Positions 8,563-16,442 of a DNA stretch of 30,775 nt are shown here, piece after piece. The stretch is from Lachnoclostridium sp. UBA5890. Its GTDB lineage: Bacteria > Bacillota > Clostridia > Lachnospirales > Lachnospiraceae. The number at the start of each line of letters is the position of its first letter. Within the stretch, counting starts at the first letter, position 1. The position numbers were made by a program, and so were the translations under genes. The notes under the pieces are model-generated. The model did not search any database. It was not told where the DNA came from and saw nothing but the letters and a program-made list of their open reading frames with translations. The stretch covers positions 1 through 30,775 of the forward strand of contig DJEU01000016.1 in assembly GCA_002431395.1 (NCBI GenBank). Direction: 5' to 3'.

Positions 8563-8589
8563 TAAACGTTTAAGTTAGTTTTCACTAAC
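8563..8589. promoter_or_regulatory. Operator-like dyads upstream of the three-gene ABC operon
   Basis: Two symmetric elements are present: a perfect 10-bp palindrome TAAACGTTTA at 8563-8572 and the inverted repeat GTTAGT-N4-ACTAAC at 8574-8589. On the minus strand a TATAAT lies just upstream (8594-8599 region, within AATATTATAATACC), so the second dyad would begin directly after the -10. Its -35 is poor. The same half-sites and spacing occur in the promoter at 30709-30737. The form fits a TetR-family operator, but no such regulator gene is in the window. Confidence 0.65.
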
Positions 8590-8613
8590 CAATATTATAA
8601 TACCTCTTTTTGG

Positions 8614-8663
8614 AAAAAAAAGATAGACTTCTTATTGATAATATTTTTCAATAAGAAGTCTAT
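8614..8663 (-). terminator. Strong rho-independent terminator of the pgeF-queH-apbE-MATE operon
   Basis: A perfect 16-bp stem (8623-8638 with 8648-8663) and nine-base loop are followed, on the minus strand, by eight T residues (8614-8621) after one C. It begins seven bases after the stop codon of the MATE gene. Confidence 0.92.
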
Positions 8664-8669
8664 TCGTTG

Positions 8670-10058
8670 TTATTTCTTCTCTTCTACAAGATTATTGAGC
8701 CAAATTCCTTTTACCAGCAGGATATAGCCAAGTAAGGATTTTAATACGTCCACACCACTCACGATCAAATACAAAGGAAAGATTGGAATCGCGGTAAATC
8801 TTGAAAGACAGTATGCCAGCGGAATCGTGATACACCAGATAAAACAACTGTCAAACAAAAAGGTAATAATCGTCTTTCCTCCCGAACGGATTGTAAAATA
8901 TGTCGCATGTAAAAAAGCATTGACCGGCATATACAAAGCAAGGATACGGATAAATCCGGTTGCCAGATGCCGTATCTCATCTGTCGTCTCGTAAATTTTC
9001 GGGAAAAACGGCGAAGTTCCCGCCAAAGCAAGTGCAATTCCGAGGCACAGTGTCGTCGAACAGAAAATAATCCGGTAAGCAGTATATTTTGCCTCTTTCA
9101 TCTTTCCTGCCCCCAGTAACTGTCCGACCAGAATCGCCACACTGTTTCCGATTGATAAAAATACGACATTAAACATATTATTCAGGGTATTGGATATATT
9201 CATTCCTGCCACGACATCCAGTCCGCGCACGGAATAGCACTGCATAAGCATCGCCATACCGGATGCCCACAATCCCTCATTAATTAAGAGCGGCGTTCCC
9301 TTGATGGCAATTTCTTTTGCCAGCTCTGCCGGTATTTTCATCGAGCGGTACAGTCCTTTGACATAAGGATTTCTGTCCTTCTTTGTATGCACCCATCCTA
9401 CCACGATAACCATTTCCACGATTCTTGCGGCGACGGTTCCGATTGCCGCACCTCTGGCGCCTAAAACCGGCATTCCGAATTTTCCAAAGATGAGTACATA
9501 ATTGATACAAAAGTTCACGACGACAGAAAGAATCCCTGCTTTCATCGGAAGCATCGTCTCTCCCGTTTCCTTTAGCGTTCCGGCATATGCCTGAACAACC
9601 GCAAACGGAATAAAACTGATCATCACTATGTGCAGATAATCCAAGCCATGTTGCAGCGTAAGTGCCGCGTTGGTCGTTCCATTTTCCGTATGAAGATACA
9701 ATTGAATCAACTGCTCTCCCATACTTCCCATCAAAATCAGACCGATCAGGGTAAGTGCTCCACACAAAAGCAGTTTAAACCGCATCGTGTAACGGATTCC
9801 CTCTTCGTTTCTCTGCCCGAAAAACTGTGCCGTATAAATCCCCGGACCGGACACGGCTCCGAAGATAAACAAATTGTATACAAAGACCAACTGATTTGCG
9901 ATCGCTACGCCGGTCATCTGCTCCGTTCCCATCTGCCCTACCATCACATTGTCAAGCATGCTGGCAAAATTTGTAATTGCCATCTGTATCATCATTGGCA
10001 TCGCTATCGCAAATAATCTACGGTAAAACCTGCGGTCGCCGATTAATTTTTCTCTCAT
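8670..10058 (-). CDS. MATE family efflux transporter
   Basis: A 462-residue protein with about 12 hydrophobic segments arranged in two similar halves. The N-terminal half has IAMPMMIQMAITNFASMLDN and MVGQMG, and the second half opens with KGTPLLINEGLWASGMAMLM, both characteristic of the MATE (NorM/DinF-like) family. These antiporters use a Na+ or H+ gradient to expel drugs or metabolites. GAGGAA precedes the ATG. It lies 23 bp after apbE and ends an operon with queH and pgeF. The partners do not suggest a substrate; a flavin or modified-base-related compound is speculation. Confidence 0.92.
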   Translation of the reverse strand: MREKLIGDRRFYRRLFAIAMPMMIQMAITNFASMLDNVMVGQMGTEQMTGVAIANQLVFVYNLFIFGAVSGPGIYTAQFFGQRNEEGIRYTMRFKLLLCGALTLIGLILMGSMGEQLIQLYLHTENGTTNAALTLQHGLDYLHIVMISFIPFAVVQAYAGTLKETGETMLPMKAGILSVVVNFCINYVLIFGKFGMPVLGARGAAIGTVAARIVEMVIVVGWVHTKKDRNPYVKGLYRSMKIPAELAKEIAIKGTPLLINEGLWASGMAMLMQCYSVRGLDVVAGMNISNTLNNMFNVVFLSIGNSVAILVGQLLGAGKMKEAKYTAYRIIFCSTTLCLGIALALAGTSPFFPKIYETTDEIRHLATGFIRILALYMPVNAFLHATYFTIRSGGKTIITFLFDSCFIWCITIPLAYCLSRFTAIPIFPLYLIVSGVDVLKSLLGYILLVKGIWLNNLVEEKK

Positions 10059-10081
10059 TTTCTATTCCTCATTTTCACAAT

Positions 10082-11116
10082 CTATTTTGGCGTCCGAAAG
10101 TCCACTCCTTCCGACGTCCATATTTCGTTATTCTGATCCACCAAAATCAATGACAGATCGTTTTCTTTTGCATAGGAAATCGCCTTTTCTTTGCCCATCA
10201 CAAACAGCGAAGTAGAAAGCGCATCTCCCTGTTCTCCACGGTCACAGATCACCGTGACACTCAAAAGATCGCTTTCTGCCGGTGCCCCGGTTCGCGGATC
10301 CATGATATGGTGATAACGCTTTCCGTCCTTTTCAAAATACCGCTGATACGATCCCGACGTAATCACCGCCTTTTCATCCACTTCCAGCGTTCCGAGTACA
10401 CTCTGTCCATCCGACGGGTCAGTAATTCCGATCGTAAACCGGCTGCCATCTTCTTTTTTCCCGAAAGTCTGTACATTGCCGCCTAACGACACAACACCGG
10501 CGACAGCGCCTTCTTTCTGAAACAATTCTACCAGTTTTTGGGATAGATAACCCTTGGCAATTCCACCAAGGTCAATCTCCATTCCCTTTTTCAGGGTAAC
10601 CGTATTGTCGTCTCCCAGCGTAATCCCCGAAGCATCCACATAAGAAAGCAGCTTCTTTCGCTCACTTTCGTCCGGGATTTTATAATCCTGCGTCGTAAAT
10701 CCCCACGCACACACAATCGGATAAATTGAGATATCAAATAAACCGCCTGTCTTTTCGGTCATTTCCTTGCTGATCCGGATCAGATCATAGGTCTCATCCG
10801 ATACTTTTACCGGTTTTCCCTCTGCCCGGTTGCATTTGCTGATATCACTGTCCTCAATATTGACGGAAAAATGCTGTTCATACTGTGTGATCAGTTTTCT
10901 GCCGGCACTTAATACCTTTTCCGTATCTTTCGCATACACCGTCAGATCCATCACCGTATCCATGGCAAAAATCTCATCTTTTCCTACCGAAACCTCGTCT
11001 TTTGGCTGCTCTGCCGTCCGTTTCTGAATGACATCTGCCACTCCGACCGCTGCGACAGCACACAGTACGACCACCGCAAGAATCCATATTCTCTTATGTT
11101 TATTCTGGTTTTTCAC
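10082..11116 (-). CDS. apbE: FAD:protein FMN transferase (ApbE), membrane-anchored
   Basis: A 344-residue ApbE protein that attaches FMN covalently to Thr/Ser of target proteins (for example RNF/NQR subunits or extracellular flavoproteins). An N-terminal TM anchor (IWILAVVVLCAVAAVGV) lacks a proper lipobox, since Leu precedes the Cys. Motifs are MEIDLGGIAKGYL (about residues 179-191), VSLGGNVQ (209-216), TSGSYQRYF (253-261) and HHIMDPRTGAPA (269-280), the flavin/Mg2+ site. The frame runs back to an ATG at 11191 inside queH. GTG at 11116 is preferred because AGGAAGG lies upstream and the protein then starts with a normal basic-TM segment; this start overlaps queH by 17 bp. No target flavoprotein gene is nearby. 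Confidence 0.9.
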   Translation of the reverse strand: MKNQNKHKRIWILAVVVLCAVAAVGVADVIQKRTAEQPKDEVSVGKDEIFAMDTVMDLTVYAKDTEKVLSAGRKLITQYEQHFSVNIEDSDISKCNRAEGKPVKVSDETYDLIRISKEMTEKTGGLFDISIYPIVCAWGFTTQDYKIPDESERKKLLSYVDASGITLGDDNTVTLKKGMEIDLGGIAKGYLSQKLVELFQKEGAVAGVVSLGGNVQTFGKKEDGSRFTIGITDPSDGQSVLGTLEVDEKAVITSGSYQRYFEKDGKRYHHIMDPRTGAPAESDLLSVTVICDRGEQGDALSTSLFVMGKEKAISYAKENDLSLILVDQNNEIWTSEGVDFRTPK

Positions 11117-11747
11117 AGTTATTTCTTCCTTCCTTTTCTGCCTGCTGCCTTGAAAAGACGCAGCCACAGTAATTTTGCCGGTAAAGATCATATTCTTTCG
11201 ACAATTCTATGCTTCGTTTATACCCATTCTTTTTCTTAAAATCGGACGGAAGATAGGGAATGTTGTACTCCTTCGCCAGTCTCTCTCCGATTTCCATCAA
11301 TTTTCCTGCATTTTTATGTGGACTGATGGACAATGTCGTGCAGAAATAATCCGCTCCATAGCGGACTGCCTCTTTTGCTGTCTCACGAAGCCGCAATTCA
11401 TAACACAAAAAACATCGTTTTCCGCATTCCGGCTCCTTCTCGTAACCTTTTGCCATTTCAAAAAATGTATCGCTGTCGTAATCGGTTTCAACGATATCTA
11501 TCTTTCCGGGATATTCTTTTTCTGAGACAAGTCGGATCAATTCCTGCTTTCTCTTCTCATACTCGTCCTTTTCCGTAATATTCGGATTATAAAAAAACAG
11601 CACCAGATGAAAATGCGCCGAAAGATACTCCGTCACATAACTGCTGCATGGGGCACAGCAGCAATGCAGAAAAAGAGTTTTCTTTGGCTCATTGTCAATT
11701 TTTACCAATAATTGATCCAGCTCTTTTTGATAATTTCTCTGATTCAC
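11100..11747 (-). CDS. queH: Epoxyqueuosine reductase QueH
   Basis: A 215-residue QueH (DUF208) protein, which reduces epoxyqueuosine to queuosine in the last step of tRNA wobble-base modification, independently of the cobalamin enzyme QueG. Cys motifs are CCCAPC (residues 29-34), CGKRCFLCYELRLRE near the middle and YCGCVFS near the end, together binding an iron-sulfur cluster and the second iron site. The reading frame is open to 11927 and has an ATG at 11768 that overlaps the pgeF stop. GTG at 11747 has AGGAG seven bases upstream and gives the family-typical start NQRNYQKELDQLL, so it is chosen. Confidence 0.9.
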   Translation of the reverse strand: MNQRNYQKELDQLLVKIDNEPKKTLFLHCCCAPCSSYVTEYLSAHFHLVLFFYNPNITEKDEYEKRKQELIRLVSEKEYPGKIDIVETDYDSDTFFEMAKGYEKEPECGKRCFLCYELRLRETAKEAVRYGADYFCTTLSISPHKNAGKLMEIGERLAKEYNIPYLPSDFKKKNGYKRSIELSKEYDLYRQNYCGCVFSRQQAEKEGRNNCEKPE

Positions 11748-11764
11748 GTTTGTTCTCCTATCTG

Positions 11765-12595
11765 TCATTCCTGCAATCCGATGACCGCACAAAGATTTCC
11801 ACGCTTTCCCCCCGTATAACGATGAGAAAACAACAGATCCGGATGACAGTTCGTGCATAGTCCGCTTACCTGTATATGATTCTCCAGACACCCTGCATGA
11901 AGCAGAATCTGCCGGTTTGCCTCCCACAGATCAAGCATCGCGTGTCCATTTCCTTTGTCGTCGTAAAAGCCTGTCATCCACGAAAATGCTTTGTGAAACT
12001 CTGCAATCACATCATCGCTTACTTCGTAACAGTTCCGGCAGATTGACGGCCCGATCACAGCAAGGATATCTTCCGGTCTGGAGCCAAATTCTTCCTGCAT
12101 CCGTTCTACCATCTTCTGTCCCATTGCGCCGACGGTTCCCCGCCATCCGGAATGGGCATTTCCCACCGCTTTCTTTACCGGATCATAAAAAATAAGAGGC
12201 ACGCAGTCTGCAAAAAATGTCATCAGCATTACCCCCGGCTCATCGGTTACCAGTCCGTCAATCTCACAGATTCTACGATTTGGATAGCGGTAAACATCAC
12301 CGGTATCTTCTTTCCCCACGCGCAGAATATCGGTTTTGTGCACCTGCTGGGTCAATACCAGATCTTCTGTTCGGTATCCGACCGCAGCAGCCAGACGTTC
12401 GTGGTTTTCTTTTACATCAGCTTCGTTATCTCCGCGTGTAAAACTGATATTCATAGAACTCCATTCTCCCTTGCTCACGCCGCCAAGCCGCGTCGAAAAG
12501 CCATGGATCACGGGTTGATTTTCAAATATTTCAAATTGAAGAAAGGGAACTCCCTTTTTTTCTACTACATTAAGTCCCTTCATGGATTCCAACAT
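11765..12595 (-). CDS. pgeF: Peptidoglycan editing factor PgeF / YfiH-type purine nucleoside phosphorylase (multicopper laccase-like fold)
   Basis: A 276-residue YfiH/PgeF protein. The zinc-site ligands are visible as TQQVHKTD (His86), FADCVPL (Cys131) and NAHSGWRG (His148), with GFSTRLGGVS near the N-terminus. Members act on purine nucleosides and in E. coli edit the muropeptide composition of peptidoglycan. AGGAG lies ten bases before the ATG at 12595. It is the first gene of the operon with queH, apbE and the MATE gene. Confidence 0.92.
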   Translation of the reverse strand: MLESMKGLNVVEKKGVPFLQFEIFENQPVIHGFSTRLGGVSKGEWSSMNISFTRGDNEADVKENHERLAAAVGYRTEDLVLTQQVHKTDILRVGKEDTGDVYRYPNRRICEIDGLVTDEPGVMLMTFFADCVPLIFYDPVKKAVGNAHSGWRGTVGAMGQKMVERMQEEFGSRPEDILAVIGPSICRNCYEVSDDVIAEFHKAFSWMTGFYDDKGNGHAMLDLWEANRQILLHAGCLENHIQVSGLCTNCHPDLLFSHRYTGGKRGNLCAVIGLQE

Positions 12596-12625
12596 AACTT
12601 CATTTCTCCTATTTTCAAATTCCTA

Positions 12626-12655
12626 TTGCATAACTTAAATCAAATTTAGTATACT
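12626..12655 (+). promoter_or_regulatory. Promoter of the phospholipase C-like gene
   Basis: TTGCAT (12626-12631) and TATACT (12650-12655) with an 18-base spacer read toward the gene at 12702. The -10 lies in AGTATACT, which is self-complementary and so may also serve pgeF on the other strand; a clear -35 for that direction was not found. Confidence 0.55.
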
Positions 12656-12701
12656 ACAATTATATAAAAAAAGACAGAGTAAATTTGAAAGGAGTTTTAT
12701 C

Positions 12702-13508
12702 ATGCCTTCATTTTATGCACATAATCGTTTTGGAAAAGAGGTTTGCAAAGAACTTCCAAAAGAAATACGTCAGATCATACAAGAATATCCTTCTGCCTAC
12801 AAAGCAGGACTGCAGGGGCCGGACTTTTTATTTTTCTATCATCCGTTTCTTCCATGCCACGTCAATACATTGGGACATGCCCAGCATAAACAGCCCTTTC
12901 TTCCCTTTCTGGAAACCGTTCGGACTTCCATCCGAAAAAAAGGACGTCATTGTCCGGAATATGCCTATCTTCTGGGATTTATCTGTCATTTTATGCTTGA
13001 CAGCGAAGCACATACGTACGTCAATGAAAAATCCAAAGAAAAGGGATTCAACCACCTTGTCATGGAAATGGAATTTGACCGGTATCTAATGAAAAAAGAT
13101 GGCATCCAGCCATTTTTATACCCCATCTGGCGCCACATCCGCTGGGATAAGCAGACGCTTCAGGCTATCTATGGAGTTTACCGCCATTTTGACCTGACCC
13201 CCCGCGATGTTAAAAAGTCGTTACAGTCTATGGCCTTTTACAAATGGCTTGTAACAACCGGAAAAACCTTACGCCGTCTGATCCTGCGCTCCCTTATGCT
13301 CCTCTCCCTGCACTACCGCAAACTCGAAGGACATATGATGGATCTCGTTCCCAAAGCCTCTGCCAGGGAGACAAATCCGGTTCTTTCCAAAATTTACCTG
13401 AGTACCCTGACTCCCTGCAAAGACATTATCATTGATTTCGACAAAACGTTTTTGAGTGAGGAACCATTGAATCCCCGCTTCCAAACAACCTTTCAAAAAC
13501 GGGAGTGA
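12702..13508 (+). CDS. Zinc-dependent phospholipase C-like protein (PF00882 type)
   Basis: A 268-residue protein resembling the zinc-dependent phospholipase C family often found in Clostridia. Its N-terminus MPSFYAHNRFGKEVCKEL, then GLQGPDFLFFYHP and the His-bearing helices FICHFMLDSEAHTYV and NHLVMEMEFDRYL match the His/Asp pattern of the trinuclear zinc site. There is no signal peptide, unlike secreted alpha-toxin-type enzymes, so it probably acts in the cytoplasm or is a non-toxin relative; the substrate is unknown. GAAAGGAG lies seven bases before the ATG. It is a single gene, divergent from pgeF and convergent with the receptor gene. Confidence 0.82.
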   Translation: MPSFYAHNRFGKEVCKELPKEIRQIIQEYPSAYKAGLQGPDFLFFYHPFLPCHVNTLGHAQHKQPFLPFLETVRTSIRKKGRHCPEYAYLLGFICHFMLDSEAHTYVNEKSKEKGFNHLVMEMEFDRYLMKKDGIQPFLYPIWRHIRWDKQTLQAIYGVYRHFDLTPRDVKKSLQSMAFYKWLVTTGKTLRRLILRSLMLLSLHYRKLEGHMMDLVPKASARETNPVLSKIYLSTLTPCKDIIIDFDKTFLSEEPLNPRFQTTFQKRE

Positions 13509-13522
13509 CTTCCTCCCCTTTA
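13501..13522 (+). terminator. Weak hairpin at the end of the phospholipase C-like gene
   Basis: GGGAG (13501-13505) can pair with CTCCC (13513-13517), followed by CTTTATT. The short stem overlaps the stop codon and the end of the convergent gene, so termination here is uncertain. Confidence 0.3.
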
Positions 13523-15040
13523 TTGGTAGTGACTGGCTTTATCCGCGATTGTCTTAATCCGCTCTACCATCTCTTCAATGGCTTCCACACCGGCACAATT
13601 TTCCTGTGTTGCTGCCGCCACATGTTCAATGGCATCATAGTTATTTTTGGTGCTTTCATTGACCTGGTTCATGCCCTTTGCCACCTCTGCACTCTGCCTG
13701 CGGATCACTTCAACGGTTTTATCCATCTCTAAGATCTGATCTGACATCTGATTGTTGGAAGAGGTAATTACAGCAGTCGAATTACCAACTTCGCGAATGC
13801 TTTCCATCCCCTTTTCGGTAAGTGTTACACTTTGTTCCATTACACCAACTGCCTTTTCCGTGTGATGAACCGTTTCCGCAACAATATTCCCAATATTTTC
13901 CACCGCTGCCTTTGTCTGCTCTGCCAGACTCTGAATCTCTCCGGCTACCACAGCAAAACCTTTTCCATGTTCGCCGGCTCTTGCCGCTTCAATTGCCGCA
14001 TTCAATGCCAGAATATTGGTCTGATTGGAAATTCCGGTGATCACCTGAATGATACCAAGAATCTCTTTGGATTCCTCCCCGAGTTTCCAAATAATCTCTT
14101 TACACTCACTCGTACTTACATGAATCTGCTCCATACTTGCCGTCGCATCGTCCATCTTTTTCTGGTTTTCTCTGGTACGGGTATTATTCTTCTGTGCCAG
14201 TTCAGACACCCTGCCATTCATCTCACCCAGTTTTTCCAGACTGCCGTTGATATCCTGCGTTCTCTCATTGACTTCCGTAATTTCACTGGTATTTTGGCTA
14301 AAACTTTCCAACACACCACTCGTCTCTTCCGCAATCTGCCCATTGGCCTCCATCGAACTTTCGGTGATCGTAGACAATTCCTGCACCATTCTCCTCAGTT
14401 CTCCGGATGTCTGCTGCGATTTTTGCTGTAATTCTTTCATCTCACGGATCATCTGTTCCTGCTGCTCTGCATTCATTACATTGGAAAGCAGTGCCGCAGT
14501 CCGCCTGCACAACATGGTAAAGATTGCAGCAACCGCGATCAAAGCCATTGCTCTTGGTGCGATTCCGTACAAAAACAACTTAAACATATTGGTAAAATTT
14601 TTATCCGGAAGTATTTCAAACACAAAACATATCACCTGTGCCACGGAAACTCCCACAACCGATACGATTGTTGTAATAATATTGATCTTTTTTGAAAAAT
14701 ACAAACTGGAAATCGCAATGGCATAAATATATATGATCACCACATGATAACTCAGTGTCGCCGTTGCGATCGTAACGAACAGCACAGAACAACCGATAAG
14801 TAAATATTTCACATAATTATTTTGTTTTTTTAATAGACAGACTACAATTGTAGGCAACCACAAAAGCAACGATCCGGCAACATAGGCAACGGTCATAACT
14901 TTCATATCTACAACAAAAATTCCCACCACATTTAATAGGTAAATCAGCGTAAATATCAAAAACGTTATCCGCATGACTTTCGCTGCTGCCTTATTTGCTT
15001 CTTTTTCATTTTGTATTAACACGCCTGCTCTTTTCTCCAT
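13520..15040 (-). CDS. Methyl-accepting chemotaxis-type receptor with multi-TM N-terminus
   Basis: A 506-residue signal transducer. The N-terminal ~185 residues form about six hydrophobic segments with hardly any extracytoplasmic domain and no HAMP domain. The C-terminal part (about residues 200-506) is a long coiled coil with the receptor hairpin tip: ITGISNQTNILALNAAIEAA, then RAGEHGKGFAVVAGEIQ. Such receptors pass signals to CheA/CheW and thus to flagellar motors or other outputs. With no ligand domain, it may sense membrane state, pH or an ion within the membrane, but that is inference. GGAGGAG precedes the ATG. No che or flagellar genes are in the window. Confidence 0.92.
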   Translation of the reverse strand: MEKRAGVLIQNEKEANKAAAKVMRITFLIFTLIYLLNVVGIFVVDMKVMTVAYVAGSLLLWLPTIVVCLLKKQNNYVKYLLIGCSVLFVTIATATLSYHVVIIYIYAIAISSLYFSKKINIITTIVSVVGVSVAQVICFVFEILPDKNFTNMFKLFLYGIAPRAMALIAVAAIFTMLCRRTAALLSNVMNAEQQEQMIREMKELQQKSQQTSGELRRMVQELSTITESSMEANGQIAEETSGVLESFSQNTSEITEVNERTQDINGSLEKLGEMNGRVSELAQKNNTRTRENQKKMDDATASMEQIHVSTSECKEIIWKLGEESKEILGIIQVITGISNQTNILALNAAIEAARAGEHGKGFAVVAGEIQSLAEQTKAAVENIGNIVAETVHHTEKAVGVMEQSVTLTEKGMESIREVGNSTAVITSSNNQMSDQILEMDKTVEVIRRQSAEVAKGMNQVNESTKNNYDAIEHVAAATQENCAGVEAIEEMVERIKTIADKASHYQ

Positions 15041-15114
15041 ACGTCTCTCCTCCTCGCATAAAAAGCATCATTTTTCTTACTATCATATTGTAAATACTTT
15101 TGTAAAAAAGAAAT

Positions 15115-15142
15115 AGTATCAATTTTTAGCAGATTGTGTCAA
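15115..15142 (-). promoter_or_regulatory. Promoter of the chemotaxis-type receptor gene
   Basis: On the minus strand TTGACA (15137-15142) and GATACT (15115-15120) are 16 bases apart. The -35 overlaps the stop codon of the upstream membrane protein gene. Confidence 0.55.
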
Positions 15143-16272
15143 TTCTTTATATGATTTTTCAGCACATATTGTCTGCGTATGCGCTCTTCCGGCTGTGTGT
15201 CAACGAAATACAAAAATACAACAAACACCCATTCCAGTGGTTTCATCAAAAAATATACCACATCTGCTCGCAGTGGCGTTGTGATATGTTGGGAAACCGG
15301 ATATCCATACCGGTCATAAAAGTTCCTTATCGCCTTGTGGATTTTAGGAAATTTTTCCTGTATCCATTCTTCAAACGCATTGGCAATACACAATTGACGG
15401 TTTACCACAATCGTCTGTCCCCTTCTCGTTCCATACCGGAGCGGCTTCACAATCTTTTTATGACCGCCTGCTGCCACCGTACACAGATAATGCCCGCTCG
15501 ACTCCATCGGAGGAGGCGGTATCTGCTGTGAAAATGTCCAGTCGGCTGTATCCGTAAATGCCTTGACCGGTGCATCTGCCCCCTGTCCAGCCAAGATAAA
15601 CAGAATTTCAAATACCGCAATGATAAAAAAGAAACAGGCAAATACAAGCACGGGATAGCGCTCAAAGCATCTTATCCTGCAATACAGCCATGCCATTTTT
15701 GTACTCTCCGCATTTTTTCGTCTCGCCTGATAAAGTTTTATCTGCTCCTTCATATGATTTTTGACCGCCGAAACAGAAAGCACAAAAAGGTTGAATTGAT
15801 ACAGATATAAAAACATATTGACAAATCCGTCGCTGTGACTCTTCATCTGCTTTCCGATCTGAATCGCAAAAACAATAGAAATAATATTAAATATCACTAC
15901 AAAAGCAATTAAAAACGCGGCAAAAAGCGGTGGCTGCCGGTCTGCCTGTACACTATACAAAATAAGCAGTGCAATAAGTCCCAGTATAACCGGAACCACT
16001 ACCGTCCAGCCATATTGCGACGAGATACTATAATGTGTTTCATAGACATAAACGGCTTCCTTCCAGTCCCCTGACGGCTGAAAACCGGCTTCGTATAAAA
16101 AGTAATACAAAAAGCCACCAATCCAGACAGTCAGCCATGCAATAATTCTCTTATATTTTGGTTTTTTTGCAAAAAAATTGTAAATGTTCCAAATAGTAAG
16201 CACTCCCGGAATCACTCCTATAACAATCCAAAAAAGGATTAGATACATCGTGTCTTGTATACTATAGTACAA
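15139..16272 (-). CDS. Polytopic membrane protein, DUF6688-like
   Basis: About 377 residues with several hydrophobic segments over the first ~230 residues (for example FWIVIGVIPGVLTIWNIYNF). A cytoplasmic-type C-terminal region follows, holding the conserved-looking stretch HYLCTVAAGGHKKIVKPLRY, then GTRRGQTIVVNRQLCIANAF. I recall this pattern from DUF6688, whose function is unknown; the match is by eye. The frame has an ATG at 16302 with no ribosome binding site, directly after a terminator. TTG at 16272 has GAGGGG six bases upstream and is taken as the start, with ATG at 16248 a third option. Function not known. Confidence 0.75.
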   Translation of the reverse strand: MYYSIQDTMYLILFWIVIGVIPGVLTIWNIYNFFAKKPKYKRIIAWLTVWIGGFLYYFLYEAGFQPSGDWKEAVYVYETHYSISSQYGWTVVVPVILGLIALLILYSVQADRQPPLFAAFLIAFVVIFNIISIVFAIQIGKQMKSHSDGFVNMFLYLYQFNLFVLSVSAVKNHMKEQIKLYQARRKNAESTKMAWLYCRIRCFERYPVLVFACFFFIIAVFEILFILAGQGADAPVKAFTDTADWTFSQQIPPPPMESSGHYLCTVAAGGHKKIVKPLRYGTRRGQTIVVNRQLCIANAFEEWIQEKFPKIHKAIRNFYDRYGYPVSQHITTPLRADVVYFLMKPLEWVFVVFLYFVDTQPEERIRRQYVLKNHIKN

Positions 16273-16309
16273 TAAAATCCCCTCTTTCTCTATCCGATTC
16301 ATAAATTGG

Positions 16310-16340
16310 AAAAAGGGATGGGCAGAAATCCGTCCATCCC
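16310..16340 (-). terminator. Terminator after the GNAT acetyltransferase gene and its tandem repeats
   Basis: A seven-bp GC-rich stem (16315-16321 with 16334-16340) and 12-base loop are followed on the minus strand by five T residues. It lies about 100 bp beyond the stop codon of the acetyltransferase and just before the DUF6688-like gene. Confidence 0.65.
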
Positions 16341-16350
16341 TCCTGCAACT

Positions 16351-16439
16351 GCGATAAGGAATTCTCCCGCAAGTGGGTCCCTCTCTACCGCAAGTGGCGA
16401 TAAGGAATCCTCCCGCAAGCGGGTCCCTCTCTACCGCAA
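16351..16439. repeat. Two tandem copies of a 46-bp repeat, each with a small hairpin
   Basis: Copy 1 occupies 16351-16396 and copy 2 starts at 16397. Each opens with GCGATAAGGAAT, holds a small inverted repeat (CCCGCAAGTGGG or CCCGCAAGCGGG) and continues GTCCCTCTCTACCGCAA. They differ at two positions within the first 42 bases. They are more GC-rich than most intergenic DNA here and lie between the acetyltransferase stop codon and its terminator. There are no spacers, so this is not CRISPR. Confidence 0.85.
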
Positions 16440-16442
16440 TAC

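Noticed and set aside
8563..8572. Perfect palindrome TAAACGTTTA as a separate operator
   Set aside because: A 10-bp AT-rich palindrome is expected by chance at this length, and it is not repeated near other promoters seen here; kept only as a note in the ABC operon entry.
9280..9765. 161-codon minus-strand frame within the MATE gene
   Set aside because: It is out of frame with a well-supported MATE transporter and shows no family features.
11768..11927. N-terminal extension of QueH upstream of 11747
   Set aside because: It lies within the pgeF coding region, resembles no QueH N-terminus, and a GTG with a well-spaced AGGAG begins the typical family sequence.
13832..14726. Long plus-strand frames (199 and 159 codons) inside the receptor gene
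   Set aside because: They are antisense to the conserved chemoreceptor signalling domain and have no start signals.
16351..16439. Possible CRISPR array
   Set aside because: Only two units, directly tandem with no unique spacers and no cas genes nearby.
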